Source: Mimachlamys varia (lineage: Eukaryota; Mollusca; Bivalvia; Pectinida; Pectinidae). Taken from it: a stretch of DNA of 64,000 nt. Every line of letters starts with the position of its first letter. Positions within the stretch are counted from its first letter, which is position 1. The stretch spans positions 30,875,001-30,939,000 of the forward strand of contig OX392538.1 in NCBI GenBank assembly GCA_947623455.1. Direction: 5' to 3'. Below, piece by piece: positions 32,486 through 44,303 of this stretch. The notes beneath the pieces were generated by a model. That model worked only from the letters and a program-made list of their open reading frames with translations, did no database searches and was not told the origin of the DNA. Both the position numbers and the translations under genes were made by a program.

Positions 32486-32809
32486 CAATATTGTAAAACA
32501 AGAGGACGACATACTAAAATGCTTAGAATGAATATCATAGGAATTTGTGTACAGACAAAATAAACTTTCGGATTTGTTCTATTAAAGTTATTTGATGCGC
32601 CTTCCTATATATGCCTAAGAAGTTTTTTGTTTGGTGTCAGATAAATACCTCTCAAGTCCTTTTAATTGACGGTGGATCTCGGAGGGACTATCAGCTCATG
32701 TAACGATGCACATGTACTGGTAATTCACTTATTACTTACTGTATCAAATCATAAACTACCATAATCATGAACTTCATGTGCATGAATTGTCTTGGGAATA
32801 AATAAGAAT

Positions 32810-33110
32810 ATACCGAAGCGTTAACAAAATCATAATCCAAACTCAAAATCTATTACACCAGAGGCAAAATATGAACAAAGGAAAGATTTACATGGATACC
32901 TTTGTGAAAGTAGAAGAGAAAAAGACCAGGTGTTCCGGAAGAGTAAGCGTCTTCTGCTTCATCGACGACACCTGTCATATAAATCTTTTTCACATCCAAG
33001 TAAACATCAAGTTCTCAAAATGAGAACCGAGTATCATTATCAATCATAACAAGTAAAACACACAAATGAGTATACTCAAAAACGTCCATCTTCATATCAC
33101 TTAAGGATCT
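32810..33110 (-). mobile_element. RT retroelement 3' end, inverted
   Basis: Reverse complement of the family 3' end. GCGTCTTCTGCTTCATCGAC, CAGGTGTTCCGGAAGAG and ACCGAAGCGTTAACAAAATC are all present. It extends into the family-specific sequence upstream of the module (TCTCAAAATGAGAACCGAGT), as at 59290. It is antisense in intron 2 of locus A. Confidence 0.8.
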
Positions 33111-33850
33111 GCCCATGTGAGGTTTCAATCACGTTCAAATCCCGTTTTGATCTCACGTGAGGTATTTTTGTAATATCTGACAATTTAATATTAATTTCGA
33201 TAGCAAATATGCATCAGAAAAATGGAGCAAAAAATGAGATGTCTGCTTTAGAATGAGAAGCCCATGTCCTTTTGATCTGCCAAATATCTGAAACAGATAG
33301 TCGCCATGTACAAAGCATTCGGCATTATAACAGTAAAAATTGAGGAACAATGCAGTATTTTCTCAATAAAAAAATAAGGGGTAAGGGTAACCAAAATGTA
33401 TTTGTTGAGCGAAAAGAACAATTTGAATACATTTTTCTTCGGTATTTAATAGGAAAATACAATTTTTGTCAATTCCGCAAACATTCATACATATCTGAAC
33501 CTGATCACAAATCTGGAAGATATTGAATGATATTGTCCTGCAATTGACCAAAACAGCATTTTTCACATAAATCACGTGTTTTGCTCATTTCGGTATTTTG
33601 ACCGAGCATAGCACAAAAACGAGTCCACTACCATATATTTCTTTTTGCTTTTTCTGCTATGCAATGAACTCCCTTTTCCAAAAATGCATATTAGAAAAAA
33701 GTTAATCGTCAGAAAATTTCGACTTTTCACAAGAGAAGATCCTTCAAGATACAGAGTATTTCTCCATGAGACAAAGATGGCGACCATAAAACTTCCACAT
33801 AGTTCTGATCAGTGTGCAAACAAAAATACTAGTTTATGGATTATTTTCAG
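33111..33850. other. Locus A intron 2 end, no other exon seen
   Basis: No separate middle CTLD exon was found. The first and last CTLD exons join directly in phase, so none is needed. Confidence 0.55.
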
Positions 33851-34062
33851 TTGGTGTTGCCTACGCTTGGATAGACGGCGAGGACCACAACAAAACCAAC
33901 AACTACACGATGAGTAATGGGCAGGTCCTATCACTGAACGACACAGTTTGGTCGACCGGAGAACCAAGAGACCTTAGTGAAACTTGCTTGGGCTTTTGGT
34001 ACGAATATAAGTTGAACGATTTTGGATGTGAAAATGAACTTTTTTACATATGCCAGTATTGA
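33851..34062 (+). CDS. Locus A: C-terminal CTLD exon
   Basis: A 212-bp last exon with acceptor GGATTATTTTCAG, entered in phase 1, ending in TGA. It encodes VAYAWIDGEDHNKTNNYTMS, NGQVLSLNDTVWSTGEPRD, ETCLGF and YKLNDFGCENELFYICQY. The Trp-Ile-Asp-Gly core, the three cysteines closing the CTLD (ETC, FGC, YIC) and LND at the WND position are clear. The canonical Ca2+/sugar motif EPN is EPR here, so mannose-type binding is doubtful. With the two upstream exons the mature part would be 219 residues. An ATTAAA at 34074-34079 may be a polyadenylation signal, although it is only 12 nt past the stop. Confidence 0.87.
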
Positions 34063-35807
34063 TAACGCTTTTCATTAAAAATGGGGAAATTATGGATTTG
34101 TGTCAACAAAATCATGAAAACAGTTTAATTCAATTACCTTCGATGCCTAGGTATAACGCTTTCGTTTGCTCTATCGTCTTTAGGATGAATATCATTACCA
34201 AAAAAATTGAGAATAGCAGAGCGTCAAAATAACTAAATCTGAAATCAAAATCGACTAAAAAAAGGGGCAAAAATGGGCAAAGAAAAGAGCATTAAGGCAG
34301 CACTAAAAACAAAATACTAGATAGAGTAGGCCCAGGTGTTCCGGAAATGTACTTAAGCGTGGGCCTTTTTTGGAAGATTTAAAAATACTAGTTCGATACG
34401 TTGATATTCAGTGAAGGAATCACTCTACAACGTGACGGTACATTCGACTGAAATAGATTTCAGGCTTTTTGCTTGAAAGTTAAAATGAAAATATCAGGTT
34501 TGATCGGGTTTATTTATCCGAGACCAACAAAGGTAGATACGCATCATGGTGATTGGGCTATGATATATTCCATAGGAACGAAGAGCGAAAATGACTGACC
34601 AATTGATAATTGAGGGTATATTTGGACAAACCAGAATAAAAGTTCACCATGAAGACGTTGCACAAACATTGTCATAAACAGATGGTGATAGAAAACACGC
34701 GGTTAATTTGTTTAAAGGAACTATGGAGTTAAGACTAAATGTAGCCCGATTTTCAAGTATAATATTGTGTTTTTTTCCTCTATGCATGTCACAATTTAGT
34801 TTAGATAAGTGTAAGGTCCACTAACTATGAACCCTATTTCAAAGAAGTGATGAAAGTGCGGAAATACTGGATCCAGTTGATCCAAAACCTAAACGATAAC
34901 AGTGTAATTTCATTAAAAACAATATTTTTTGTACGATTTAAATTGCGACTGCTTAATTTAAACATATTGCATAAACGAAGCCATCGTTTTGATATATTAT
35001 TACCATATATATACCATCTAAATGAAAATTGTTGGTAAAAAAAAAAAAACATTTAAATGCCGGTCCTTAATTTGTTCGATTTGAATCTGCGCAAACTAGA
35101 ATGACACTGTTTTCGTTTAATATATTGAATATTCCTTCGTTGGTTTTCACTTCTGAAATAGGTCGTACTTCAATGGGATTTTCATTGCAATTTTCACTTT
35201 GAAAATCATCAGCTGATATATGTTTAGCTTTAATCTTTTTTTCAGTGCTTCAGGATTTTTTTTTTTCAAACACCCATGCGGCTCAAAGCGCCGCCGTCGT
35301 TTGATCAGAAAACACATTGTTCACTTATGTGCATCCTTATGATTGAATTCCCTCTTTGAATTCACCAAATTGTCCATGTTTACATGTTATACATTATATT
35401 ATTACATAATGGGTTTGATTTTCCTTAACTATACGTATAAGCTATATTTTTAACCATTTACTAGTGAAATAAAATATTGCACGGCTAAAATGACTATTGC
35501 ACGGTCACGTGCGAACTTTTGAACACCGCGTGACGTTTCCCGCCCTTTCAAGCGTCAACGTCAGTCAGGTGTCAATGCTACAAGACAACAGGCATGACGA
35601 CTTCTACATGAAAGTTGAGATCGCCAATGAATTCGGATTGATTTTTTTTGTGGTTATTACTCAGATAATTAAATATTTACCTATTTATTTTTCTTTATAC
35701 TAGAGTTCACGCGATACATTATGAAATTGATCTATTATTATTCAAAAGCATGTTTATGAAATAAACAATTTCAGTGATTCAAAGTGTGTTTTAGTGATTA
35801 TGTAATA
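34063..35807. other. Intergenic, no gene seen
   Basis: A CAGGTGTTCCGGAAATG remnant of the retroelement 3' end lies near 34331 (-). The rest is AT-rich with no supported gene. Confidence 0.5.
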
Positions 35808-35990
35808 AAACAAGTATATCATTGGTGTCTGTGCAATAGTCCAGAATATTTGACCACCCTCGGTACTGGTAATCGACCGATGTTCTATTGCACTCGGCCT
35901 TTCGGCCTCGTGCTATAGAACATCGGTCGATTACAAGTACCGAGGGTAAAATATTCTGGACTATTGCACAGACACCCATGATATATTTGT
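35808..35990. mobile_element. Near-perfect ~180-bp palindrome
   Basis: Left arm CAATAGTCCAGAATATTTGA, then CTGGTAATCGACCGATGTTC; right arm GAACATCGGTCGATTACAAG, then AAAATATTCTGGACTATTGC. The apex CGGCCTTTCGGCC is tight. Arms are about 85 bp with few mismatches. A foldback transposon remnant is the simplest explanation. Confidence 0.85.
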
Positions 35991-37129
35991 ATACTAGTGA
36001 ATTTCACGAATCTTCGTTATAAGAATCCAGAAAAACAACTGTTATTCAAGGGGGGGGGGGGGGGGTAAGGGGAGGGGATGGCCACGTTTGACGTCTGAAA
36101 ACTGTTGATATTTTGTCCAAAAGTGATCGCCATAAGACATATTTGTGAAAAGGCTTTTGACAATAGTTACACATAAACAATGGCAAACTACGTATGTGTA
36201 GCTTGATCGATAAATATGTGTACGCCATTGCAAGGGATCCAGTCGGTCGAGGGCAAGGCCATGGTACATGTAGATGGTTCGGATGGAGGGGGATAGACGG
36301 AAAATGACTTCAAACGATGATATGAACCATACTATTGTTATCGAATACTTTTACCTAATACCCAAAGACATAATGTTAGTTACATTGCGCTTCGGTGAAG
36401 ATCATTACATAGCTTAGGAATGCCCGAACTGTCCCGTTAGTTGCAGGGCACAGATGATACTTTAATGTCTTATATATAATGGTTCTCACCCAGGTATACA
36501 TATGATTATTATATTCCAGTTTTATGAAAACTTCGCCGGCGACCGGATCACTCCATTCATTTTATTAATAAAGTGGTTTAGGAAGTCCAGAGTTTGCATT
36601 CCTGCCATGCCCTTTGTTTTTTTCCTTTCCGATGACGTGGCATTTATCGTTTTTTCTCACGAAGATCTTCATTCATACACTTATCGAAAAGTGTTACTTG
36701 TGAAAGGGCTTATGCTTGATTGTATGGCCTTTGCTTTAATCCGTCAATGTTAACATTGTGAATTCCCTGTGTTTAACACGAATGCGTTCTGAGAGTGTTA
36801 CTGACAATATCCAGACCGATTGATTAAGCGTAACAGGGGCCAATAAGTGCATTTTTTTATTTGCTATTGCCGAATTGCTTTACTTCAACATGAACAAATG
36901 TATATGTATTTGTCTCTTTCAAATTTTCCGATAAAACTCCGGCCGTAATTTGACATGTTCGTCGTTATTTAAATTTTTTAATCATGCAAAATTAAAAAAA
37001 ATAACGCTACATCACAGCATGGAACTATGACGGAATAACCAATTATTTCAAAAAAAAAAATTAATAATAATTTGAAATATTGTCTCAGAAAGCGTTATAA
37101 TATGAAAGTTACATGTAGGAGGTTTAAAA
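35991..37129. other. Intergenic, no gene seen
   Basis: Includes a 16-G run at about 36051-36066. No conserved coding frame was recognised. Confidence 0.5.
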
Positions 37130-38894
37130 GTAATGGCCGGAAGATATTGGACTTTTGCTTAAGGGTGGTCAGCTTCAGGATGCAAGTATTCAGACAGTTA
37201 ATGATTGAAAAAAAATATGTGAATTAAACATCTCGATAGCATGCTGTCATGTTTTTATCAGTGTTAGTTTTTTTAAACATTCACAGATAGTATATGGCTC
37301 ACATGGGCGTTGTTTGTGTAAGCCCGGATGTTTTAAGAACGTCTCGTGACAGGTTAATTATCTTTTATGTAAATGTTGTGGCATTGATCAGTATCGTTTA
37401 TTTTACATTTAAATGAACGGTTAACAATGTGTATTTGCGAAATATGATACCGTTATTGATCGACAAACTCCAACTTTTACATATAATTAGCGTCAACGAG
37501 ATAATTTTGAACGATACAATTATTCAAAATAAAAAAGGAAAATATGTAAAAGTAATTAAAATAAATAAATCAAGAATGCATATAACGTTCTGTCGTTGGC
37601 TTGTTCAAATTGTTTGTTTGTTGGTGTTTTTTAAGTCATTTCCGTTAAAACGATTTTGCGGCCGGCAGTTTTGCTGCATTTTCCTGTTATTTCAAAATGT
37701 GATGCAGGCACAATGAGTAAACTTCCGGATATGTTGTTTACACTAATGTACATAGGAACTACACACGTTAAACAGCAGTTTTACATGCCAATGAGTTATT
37801 CCAGCATCATATCGCAGATAACTTTGATAATACAAATAAGAATATACAACATTTGATATAGCGCCCTATCTAGCTAACCAAATCCACTATAAAGCGCTTT
37901 ACAGTACATAGATATACAATTCTTATACAATCAATAATACATATACAGTTATATCATATACAATTCTGAAGAGTTCGCAGGAGCTGCCTTATCAGGCGCT
38001 AACTACTTGTCCTATACCACCTTGATAATATCTCCATATGCGTGTGTATGTATGTTTGTGTGCTGGAAATGAAAAATACTAAATCGACAAAAACTGACAT
38101 TTCCGAAAGCATTAATTCAATACATTTATAGATAGACTACTGTAGGACCTCACTTGCTCATAGGGGGTCGAGACTTTGTTTCACTTTTAACCTAGTCTCT
38201 TTTACCTTAACAGCGGTCTCTAGAATAATTTTCTACACGTAGTGTAGTTTAGGATGTTATCCATTCCTTGATTGAAACAAACGTTGGTTGATGATAGTGT
38301 CATTTGTTCTTGAGTTTAGAATTAGTGCTGAATTATCTAACTGAATGCATCAGTTACGGAAGGCATGACATATCGCTATGGCATTTACCTTAACTGTAAT
38401 GCATTATGGAGTCTTAATGATACATATTATCTGTGGGAAGAGAGACTCTGGTGGAAAAAACTGTTAAAGGAGGAAAGGAAACAATCTATATTTTATATAC
38501 CTATCTTTTGTGTTAACAAATGGAACACAGCATCCATGTTTTTTAAAGTGAATAAACACGTTGATACAATTAATATAATACGTACAACGTTTTTTTCTGG
38601 CCATGAGTTAGGACTTATTAATTTTAGTACGGATATATTGATCAAACCCTGATTTTACGTTGTGAAAGTGAACATTGTCATACTCTGCAGTGCTTCATCA
38701 TGTTTGGTGTCCTTTGTCACCAAGCGAAACACCCGACTTAAGGCTAATCCGGTCTAATCAGGAGTACCCCGCACTGATTTGTTTTGGAACCTTAAGCAGC
38801 ACTAGAACATTTAGTACTGGTAAAAGGATACAATCAAGTGGTTTTACAAATGTATATACAAGCAACACATGGATTAGTCGTTCATAAAATTTAA

Positions 38895-39182
38895 AACAGA
38901 AGACGATTACTCCCCCGGAACACCAGTATCATTATCTACTTAAATCGATTTCGAGTTCGGATTATGGTTATGTTGACGTTTCGGTTTTCTCTATTTATCT
39001 TTATTTTGGTAACCATTTCATCGTGAGCAGTAAATAAATAAAAAAGAAATAGAGAATACCAAAGTGTCAACAAAACCATAATACGAGCTCAAAATTATTT
39101 AAACAAGAAACAAAATATCAACAAAGGAAATATTCACATGGAGACCTTTGTAAGAATACAAGATAATAAGACGAGGTGTCTT
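38895..39182. mobile_element. Head-to-head pair of retroelement 3' ends
   Basis: 38898-38995 (+) carries GAAGACGATTACTCCCCCGG and ATCGATTTCGAGTTCGGATT. 39052-39182 (-) carries the reverse complement (AGAGAATACCAAAGTGTCAA, TCACATGGAGACCTTTGTAA). The two form an inverted repeat with a short spacer. Equivalent pairs are at 46145-46436 and 48465-48748. Confidence 0.8.
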
Positions 39183-40084
39183 AATAACTTAGTTAAGACG
39201 TTAAACTACCAAACTAACCAATCAACGATCATGTCAGACCAACTTGTATCTTGAGGCAAGATTATATGGTATTGATAACTTATACTTGCCACTTAATAAA
39301 AGGGAGATAACTACTTAATTAACTATGGTCTGTTTTTTCTATTAAACAAGTTGATTACTGTTACATACAATTAATAATACTTTAGTCTTTTAGGGTAGTA
39401 CTGTACTACCATCACAATGGTTAAATACATTACTCATACCATGGTATAAGATAAAGTTCTCGTTAAATAACAAATGTTACATTCATTTTATTCAATAGTA
39501 TAATAGGTGTATGCATATTTGTTTCTCTGTGTTCTACCACACTGATCTCTGACGGTATGAACACGTGAAGTGCGACTGTTAGATAGTTGCAGCAACCAGG
39601 TAGGCATACAGTTAGGATCATTATTGATGTGAACTACTATTTTAGTGTGTTTACGATGGATGTACTCATCGCTGACAATAGAAGACTAGGGCCAGCCACG
39701 CAGAAATTCATTCTTGTAATATATAGATATCGATTCGAAAGGTTGAAACAAGGGAATTTTCATCCAGCAAATGTACAACATAAACCTAAAGGAGTTGCCT
39801 CCCTTGGGATAATTAAATCAGAAAATACAAAAGCTTCAAAAAAATCAATAATCGGAACTCGATTGAATAAGTTTGATGCTTACCCCATGTTTACCTCCAA
39901 TAATAAAGGTGATCGGGTTTTTCCTGTATGACATATCTACTCTTCATTGTGAGAGTGACAGCATACTTTTCGTCTGGTATTTACGAAACAGCGTTTTTAT
40001 GCTTCCCGGTAAACTCTCCTCAATCAACAGATGGTTTTATATTTAAAACAGAGAGTATGTTTCTGATCAGTCTTGAGCACCCCC

Positions 40085-40765
40085 TCTTTGTTGAGTTCAG
40101 AAGACAGATTTTCCAACATACTTTTGGCATTCCGATGGAAACTAACTGTGCACAATATTTTGGCTGACTTTGTTTGGTTTTCATGCAAGGCTTGATTTGT
40201 CGAGGGGCTTATCAGGACAATTAACAAAACGTTGCCAATTTTTTTCAATTTCTCGTTCAGGTTGTCTATAAACAAAATGAAGTTTGCTGACCCAGTCAAT
40301 CGCTTATACACTACTAAATTTGAGATTCAATTCACAATATAATCTTCTACATCAGCTTCTTTCCTTGATTTTTACTTAAACTATTACAAACACTGGCAGC
40401 TTAATACTAAGCTGTATGATAAACATGACGATTTCGATTTCCCGATCGTAAAAATTCCCTATCTTGATAGTAGCATCCCTGCTCCATCGTCATATGTTGT
40501 TTACAAGTCGTAACTGATAAGTTTTTCTAGCTCTGATTATCGAGATTATCGTGATAGATGTCAGCTGCTGGCGAACAATCTTTCGAGGGATTCGAGAGAT
40601 GCAGGTTGATGAAGACTATGGGCATGTTTTATGGTCGCATCTTTATCTCATAAAGAATTATTCTGTATATTTGTGTGATATGACGGTGGACGTTTTTGAC
40701 TTTGTTTATAAGTGTGCTTCCTTGTTGTATTTGACAATAACGACTCTCAATAAAGATCCTCATTT
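40085..40765 (+). pseudogene. Decayed reverse transcriptase (copy 1)
   Basis: In + strand frames with several stops and shifts it reads FGIPMETNCAQ (reverse-transcriptase motif, GIPMGTNCAPL in intact relatives), SINKMKFADPVNRLYTTKFE, SASFLDFYLNY, KLYDKHDDFDFPIVKIPYLD, then LISFSSSDYRDYRDRCQLL. This order (RT motif, KLYDKRDDFDF, S/Q-LIRY-Y-x-x-F) marks a retroelement family I recognise from invertebrate genomes but cannot place confidently in a named clade. The family 3' end follows directly at 40808-40960. Confidence 0.75.
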
Positions 40766-40807
40766 TGAAGATTGTTGTTAACTTGGATGTGACCAATAAT
40801 GGCATGA

Positions 40808-40960
40808 TGGGTGTTGTCGATAAAGCAGAAGACGCTTAATCTTCACTAGTACTTTTACGAGGGTATCCATGTAGATCTTTCCTTTGTTCATATCTTGCCT
40901 CTAAATTAATTGATTCTGAGTTCAGATTATGTTTTTAGACGCTTTGGTATTCTCTGATTT
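40808..40960 (+). mobile_element. RT retroelement 3' end following its own coding remnant
   Basis: GGGTGTTGTCGATAAAGCAG, AAGACGCTTA, TATCCATGTAGATCTTTCC, GATTCTGAGTTCAGATTATG and GACGCTTTGGTATTCTCTG occur in order just after decayed reverse-transcriptase sequence. This link is what identifies the many isolated copies of the module in the window as truncated retroelement 3' ends. Confidence 0.8.
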
Positions 40961-41112
40961 TGTTTTTTGACTCTAACACACGATTTAGTTTAAAGTTTGC
41001 ATTATGGAAAAGCTTGTTCACTTTTAGATAAAAAACATTTTCATTTTGCTTTTGATTAGACATCATATCTTCATCTAAATTTATGGTACAGTAATAGTAA
41101 ACACACTTATTA

Positions 41113-41640
41113 AATTGCAGGTAGGGCGTAACAACTGTACCTAGTGCCCTCATTTCATGATCGTAGAAGGCAACCCAACTTGGGATTTTATCTTTGCCAT
41201 TCTTTCTAAACAATTTTCTCCTTTCTAATGTCTCTCTTGACACAACCTCAATTCTGGCGGCCTTTAGTTGAGCGTTTGCCCCTATGAGAAAAGCTATGGG
41301 TTCTGTCAGGAGACGAGACATACCAGAGTCTCTAACATTTGTAATTACTACTCCCTGCTTAACACTCAGTATTGTGGGAGTTGAACGACAGGTTCGCCCG
41401 TTATCAGTGTAATGTGACCAAGTTGGATTTGCTGCTTGGGGCCTTCGGCAGTATACGTCAGTGCGGTAGCACTATAAATACGCAAAGGATCCGGACTATC
41501 GCAAGAAGGCTTACACGAGCATACCGCTGCCTCCCAAATACACACGCTCTCAACACACACACACACCCACATCGCCTACGCCTGGAGGTCATCCTTAAAT
41601 TCCCCTGGCTGGTAATAGCACGTTAAAACATTTAACCAAT
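41113..41640 (+). mobile_element. ~530-bp SINE-like repeat, full copy
   Basis: The most complete copy: GCAGGTAGGGCGTAACAACT ... GAGACATACCAGAGTC ... TTGGATTTGCTGCTTGGGGC ... GACTATCGCAAGAAGGCTTA ... tail GTCATCCTTAAATTCCCCTG, TAATAGCACGTTAAAAC. The tail is similar to that of the tRNA-SINE at 280-487. The protein frames across it are not conserved between copies. Confidence 0.8.
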
Positions 41641-41949
41641 CAGCCAACTTATTTAATTAGCGACGGAGTTTTGCATTACAATATCCTTGTAATATACAGA
41701 GAAGATTCAGTCAGACTGAACAAAAAGACAAAAAGAAAACCTTTTTTTGAAATACATATAGTTTTTTAAGAATAACTGTCTTAAATATTTTTGTTATTAT
41801 TTTTTTGTATTTATCAAGATAGTGTATTTATCTTCCCTTGAACAAGCCATTTCAAAGGCCCCAAACAACTTAATGACATCACATATCTTACCAATACTAA
41901 GTAGGACAGGAAGCAATCTGTTGAGCATGTCGATGAAATAGTAGCATCC

Positions 41950-42562
41950 GATATCCCCTCAAATACACTGTAGTATAGTGGTATCTACAGTTCGGTAAGT
42001 AGTCCCCTCAAATACACTGTAGTATAGTGGTATTTACATTTCGGTAAGTAGTCCCCTCAAATACACTGTAGTATAGTGGTATCTACAGTTCGGTAAGTAG
42101 TCCTTGTAGTTACACTGTGGTGAAGTGGTACCTACAGTTCGGTAAGTAGTCCATTTTAATTACACTGTTTGGTATAGCGGTATATACTTTTCGGTAAGTA
42201 GTCCCTCAGGTAAACTGTGGTGTAGTGGTATCTATAGTTCGGTAAGTAGTCCCCTTTAATTACACTGTTCGGTGTAGTGGTATCTACTTTTCGGTAAGTA
42301 GTTCCTCAGGTAAACTGTGGTGTAGTGGTATCTACAGTTCGGTAAGTAGTCCCCTATAATTACCCTGTTTGGTATAGTGGTATCTACAGTTCGGTAAGTA
42401 GTCACGTCAGATTCACCGTGGCATACATAGTAGTGATATCTGCAGTTCTTTTAGTAGTCCCCCAGTCACACGGTGGTATAGCGATATCAGTAGTTTGGTA
42501 AGTAGGTCCCTCTGTTATACTGTGATATTTTGCTCTCTGCAGCTTGTTAAGTAGTCCCCTCA
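41950..42562 (+). repeat. ~49-bp minisatellite, copy 1
   Basis: About 11-12 units of CCCCTCAAATACACTGTAGT then ATAGTGGTATCTACAGTTCGGTAAGTAGT, with length variants up to about 57 bp. The duplicate at 51533-52397 has extra units, so the array length changed after the segmental duplication. Confidence 0.93.
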
Positions 42563-43818
42563 GTGATATGCAAATCAGACACACATATGACACCATTGGT
42601 TGTTACGTGTATTAACGGTTGCTATATACAAAAAAAAATACCAAAGTGTCAACAAAACCATATTCCGAACTCAAAATCGAAAAATGAAATTACACTATAC
42701 AACTTGTTGAGGCTTACAATTTCTTCCTTCGTTTCTGTATTATAAACTGGAAAAATCAATTTGTTAATTCTCCACCCTGGAAATTTGTCATTGCAACTAT
42801 AAATAAGTGATAAACGTTGTATATATAATAGCAAACGGTAGTTTTGTTAAGTGATCAAATTGCTTCATAAAATGAAAAATTCATGATGTTTACCATTACA
42901 CTGTTGAATTCAATGCTTTTGATTACCTCATAGTTTGGTCAATAACGCAACTGAAAATTCAAAAAGCACTATTTTAACATGCCTATTTCATTTACTCGAG
43001 TTATGGCTTAGATCAGGAGAGTTGCTAAATGTATAGACGTCAAAATTGACAGTGTGTCCGTTTGACGCTAGTCTCAAATCTTATACGTACAGTTGTCGTG
43101 TACAAATGACAATACTATGTGTTTCCTTGTTCCTGCTGGCTTGTAAATGCAACAAGATAATTTGGTGTGTTTTATTTTATGTTTAGCTTGTTATGATACA
43201 TGACAGACGTGTTTCCATTAAATGCTGGTAAAATCATTACCAATCAGTTAAAAAGTAATATTTGTATGTGTTCCGGGTTGCAACTCAATTATTAATTATT
43301 ACTAGATAGCTGTGGTGTTACAAATTGCATTGCAACACTGCCGAGTACACATTTGTCATTATATGAACTCTTTGTTTCAAAATTGTCTAATTTCGCTGCG
43401 TTTTATTTGCGTCAATGTAACCAATAAACCGGCGACTAAAAATGATAGGAACACTTGTGAACTCATTACCAAATATATATTAAGACTTTTGGAAGAAGTT
43501 ACTGATGTGTTGTCAATTTGTCAATGTGTATTTATCAGAACGTATCGAATTTGAAACCAAAATCAACCCAAATTATTGACCTGCATTGCAACGAGTGATA
43601 TAGTGTGTAAGCATTGCAACAACATGGGACGTACTTATCATTTTAGCTATGCATTTTTTTTCAAATTAAAGCATTGGTGTTAAATTCTTCAAAGGAGTAT
43701 TGCTATAATTACAGATGTCGAAACTGACCGTGTGTCTGTGGGACTCAAGCGTTAACAAACAGCAGAGGGTTTAACACTTCCAGAGCTTTATTTGTTTCCA
43801 GGAAAATAGCATCTAATA

Positions 43819-44303
43819 CAGATGACATAACACACACATATACTGCACCTTTTGAATTAAGTAATAGCAACAGTATGCCGAAAACATGAATTAAATTGCA
43901 TCATACAGCTGTTTCGTCCTCCTAGGATGCTGGAGGCCAAAAGTTGGAAATCCAAAATTTCTAAACTAATGTAAAATTAGAAGGATCAGGTGCGAAAAAC
44001 TTAAATTTATGAATAAAGAATTAAAACTAAACTTAGTCTGTGTTCCAGGAAAATCTGTATATTTTGTACCGTGGCACTACTCAAATAAGATATATGTGGC
44101 TATGGAGGCTCCAGAAAACCTCGGGACTAAAACATCCACCAGCAGAGTCTGTCACTCTTATAATAAAAGATGACGAAACACACACATACGCTTCACATTT
44201 TACATTAAGTAATATGTAAAGTATGACGAAATAAATGCATAAAACTGCACCATACTGCTATTTCGTCCTCCTAGGACTCGTCAGTGGTGATGTTAGAGGC
44301 CAA
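43819..44303 (+). mobile_element. Two GTCCTAGGAGGAC repeats
   Basis: Copies at 43819-43940 and 44166-44303, about 347 bp apart: GATGACATAACACACACATA ... CAGCTGTTTCGTCCTCCTAG and GATGACGAAACACACACATA ... GCTATTTCGTCCTCCTAGGA. Repeated at 53658-53778 and 54006-54142 in the second segmental copy. Confidence 0.8.

Larger units (their letters stand above)
27330..34062 (+). other. Locus A: PAN-CTLD gene model
   Basis: Three + strand exons (264, 183, 212 bp) joined in phase 1 give an uninterrupted PAN module followed by a complete CTLD, ending in a stop. Introns of 3.3 and 2.8 kb hold a palindrome, a GGGAC minisatellite, reverse-transcriptase fragments and a 24-bp repeat, but splice sites are intact. 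A 5' exon with start codon and signal peptide is missing from this model. The product is likely a small secreted lectin-like protein. It is expected to be active because nothing is broken in the visible coding sequence. Confidence 0.8.

Noticed and set aside
30884..33850. A missing middle CTLD exon in locus A.
   Set aside because: The first and last CTLD exons join in phase and together contain all expected cysteines and core motifs, and no extra exon is seen at locus B either.
37429..37716. 95-codon ORF conserved almost perfectly at 46738-47025.
   Set aside because: The conservation is no higher than that of the surrounding segmental duplication, including noncoding DNA. No domain is recognisable.
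39587..39931. 114-codon ORF.
   Set aside because: The duplicate near 49200-49320 has an in-frame stop, so it is not kept by selection.
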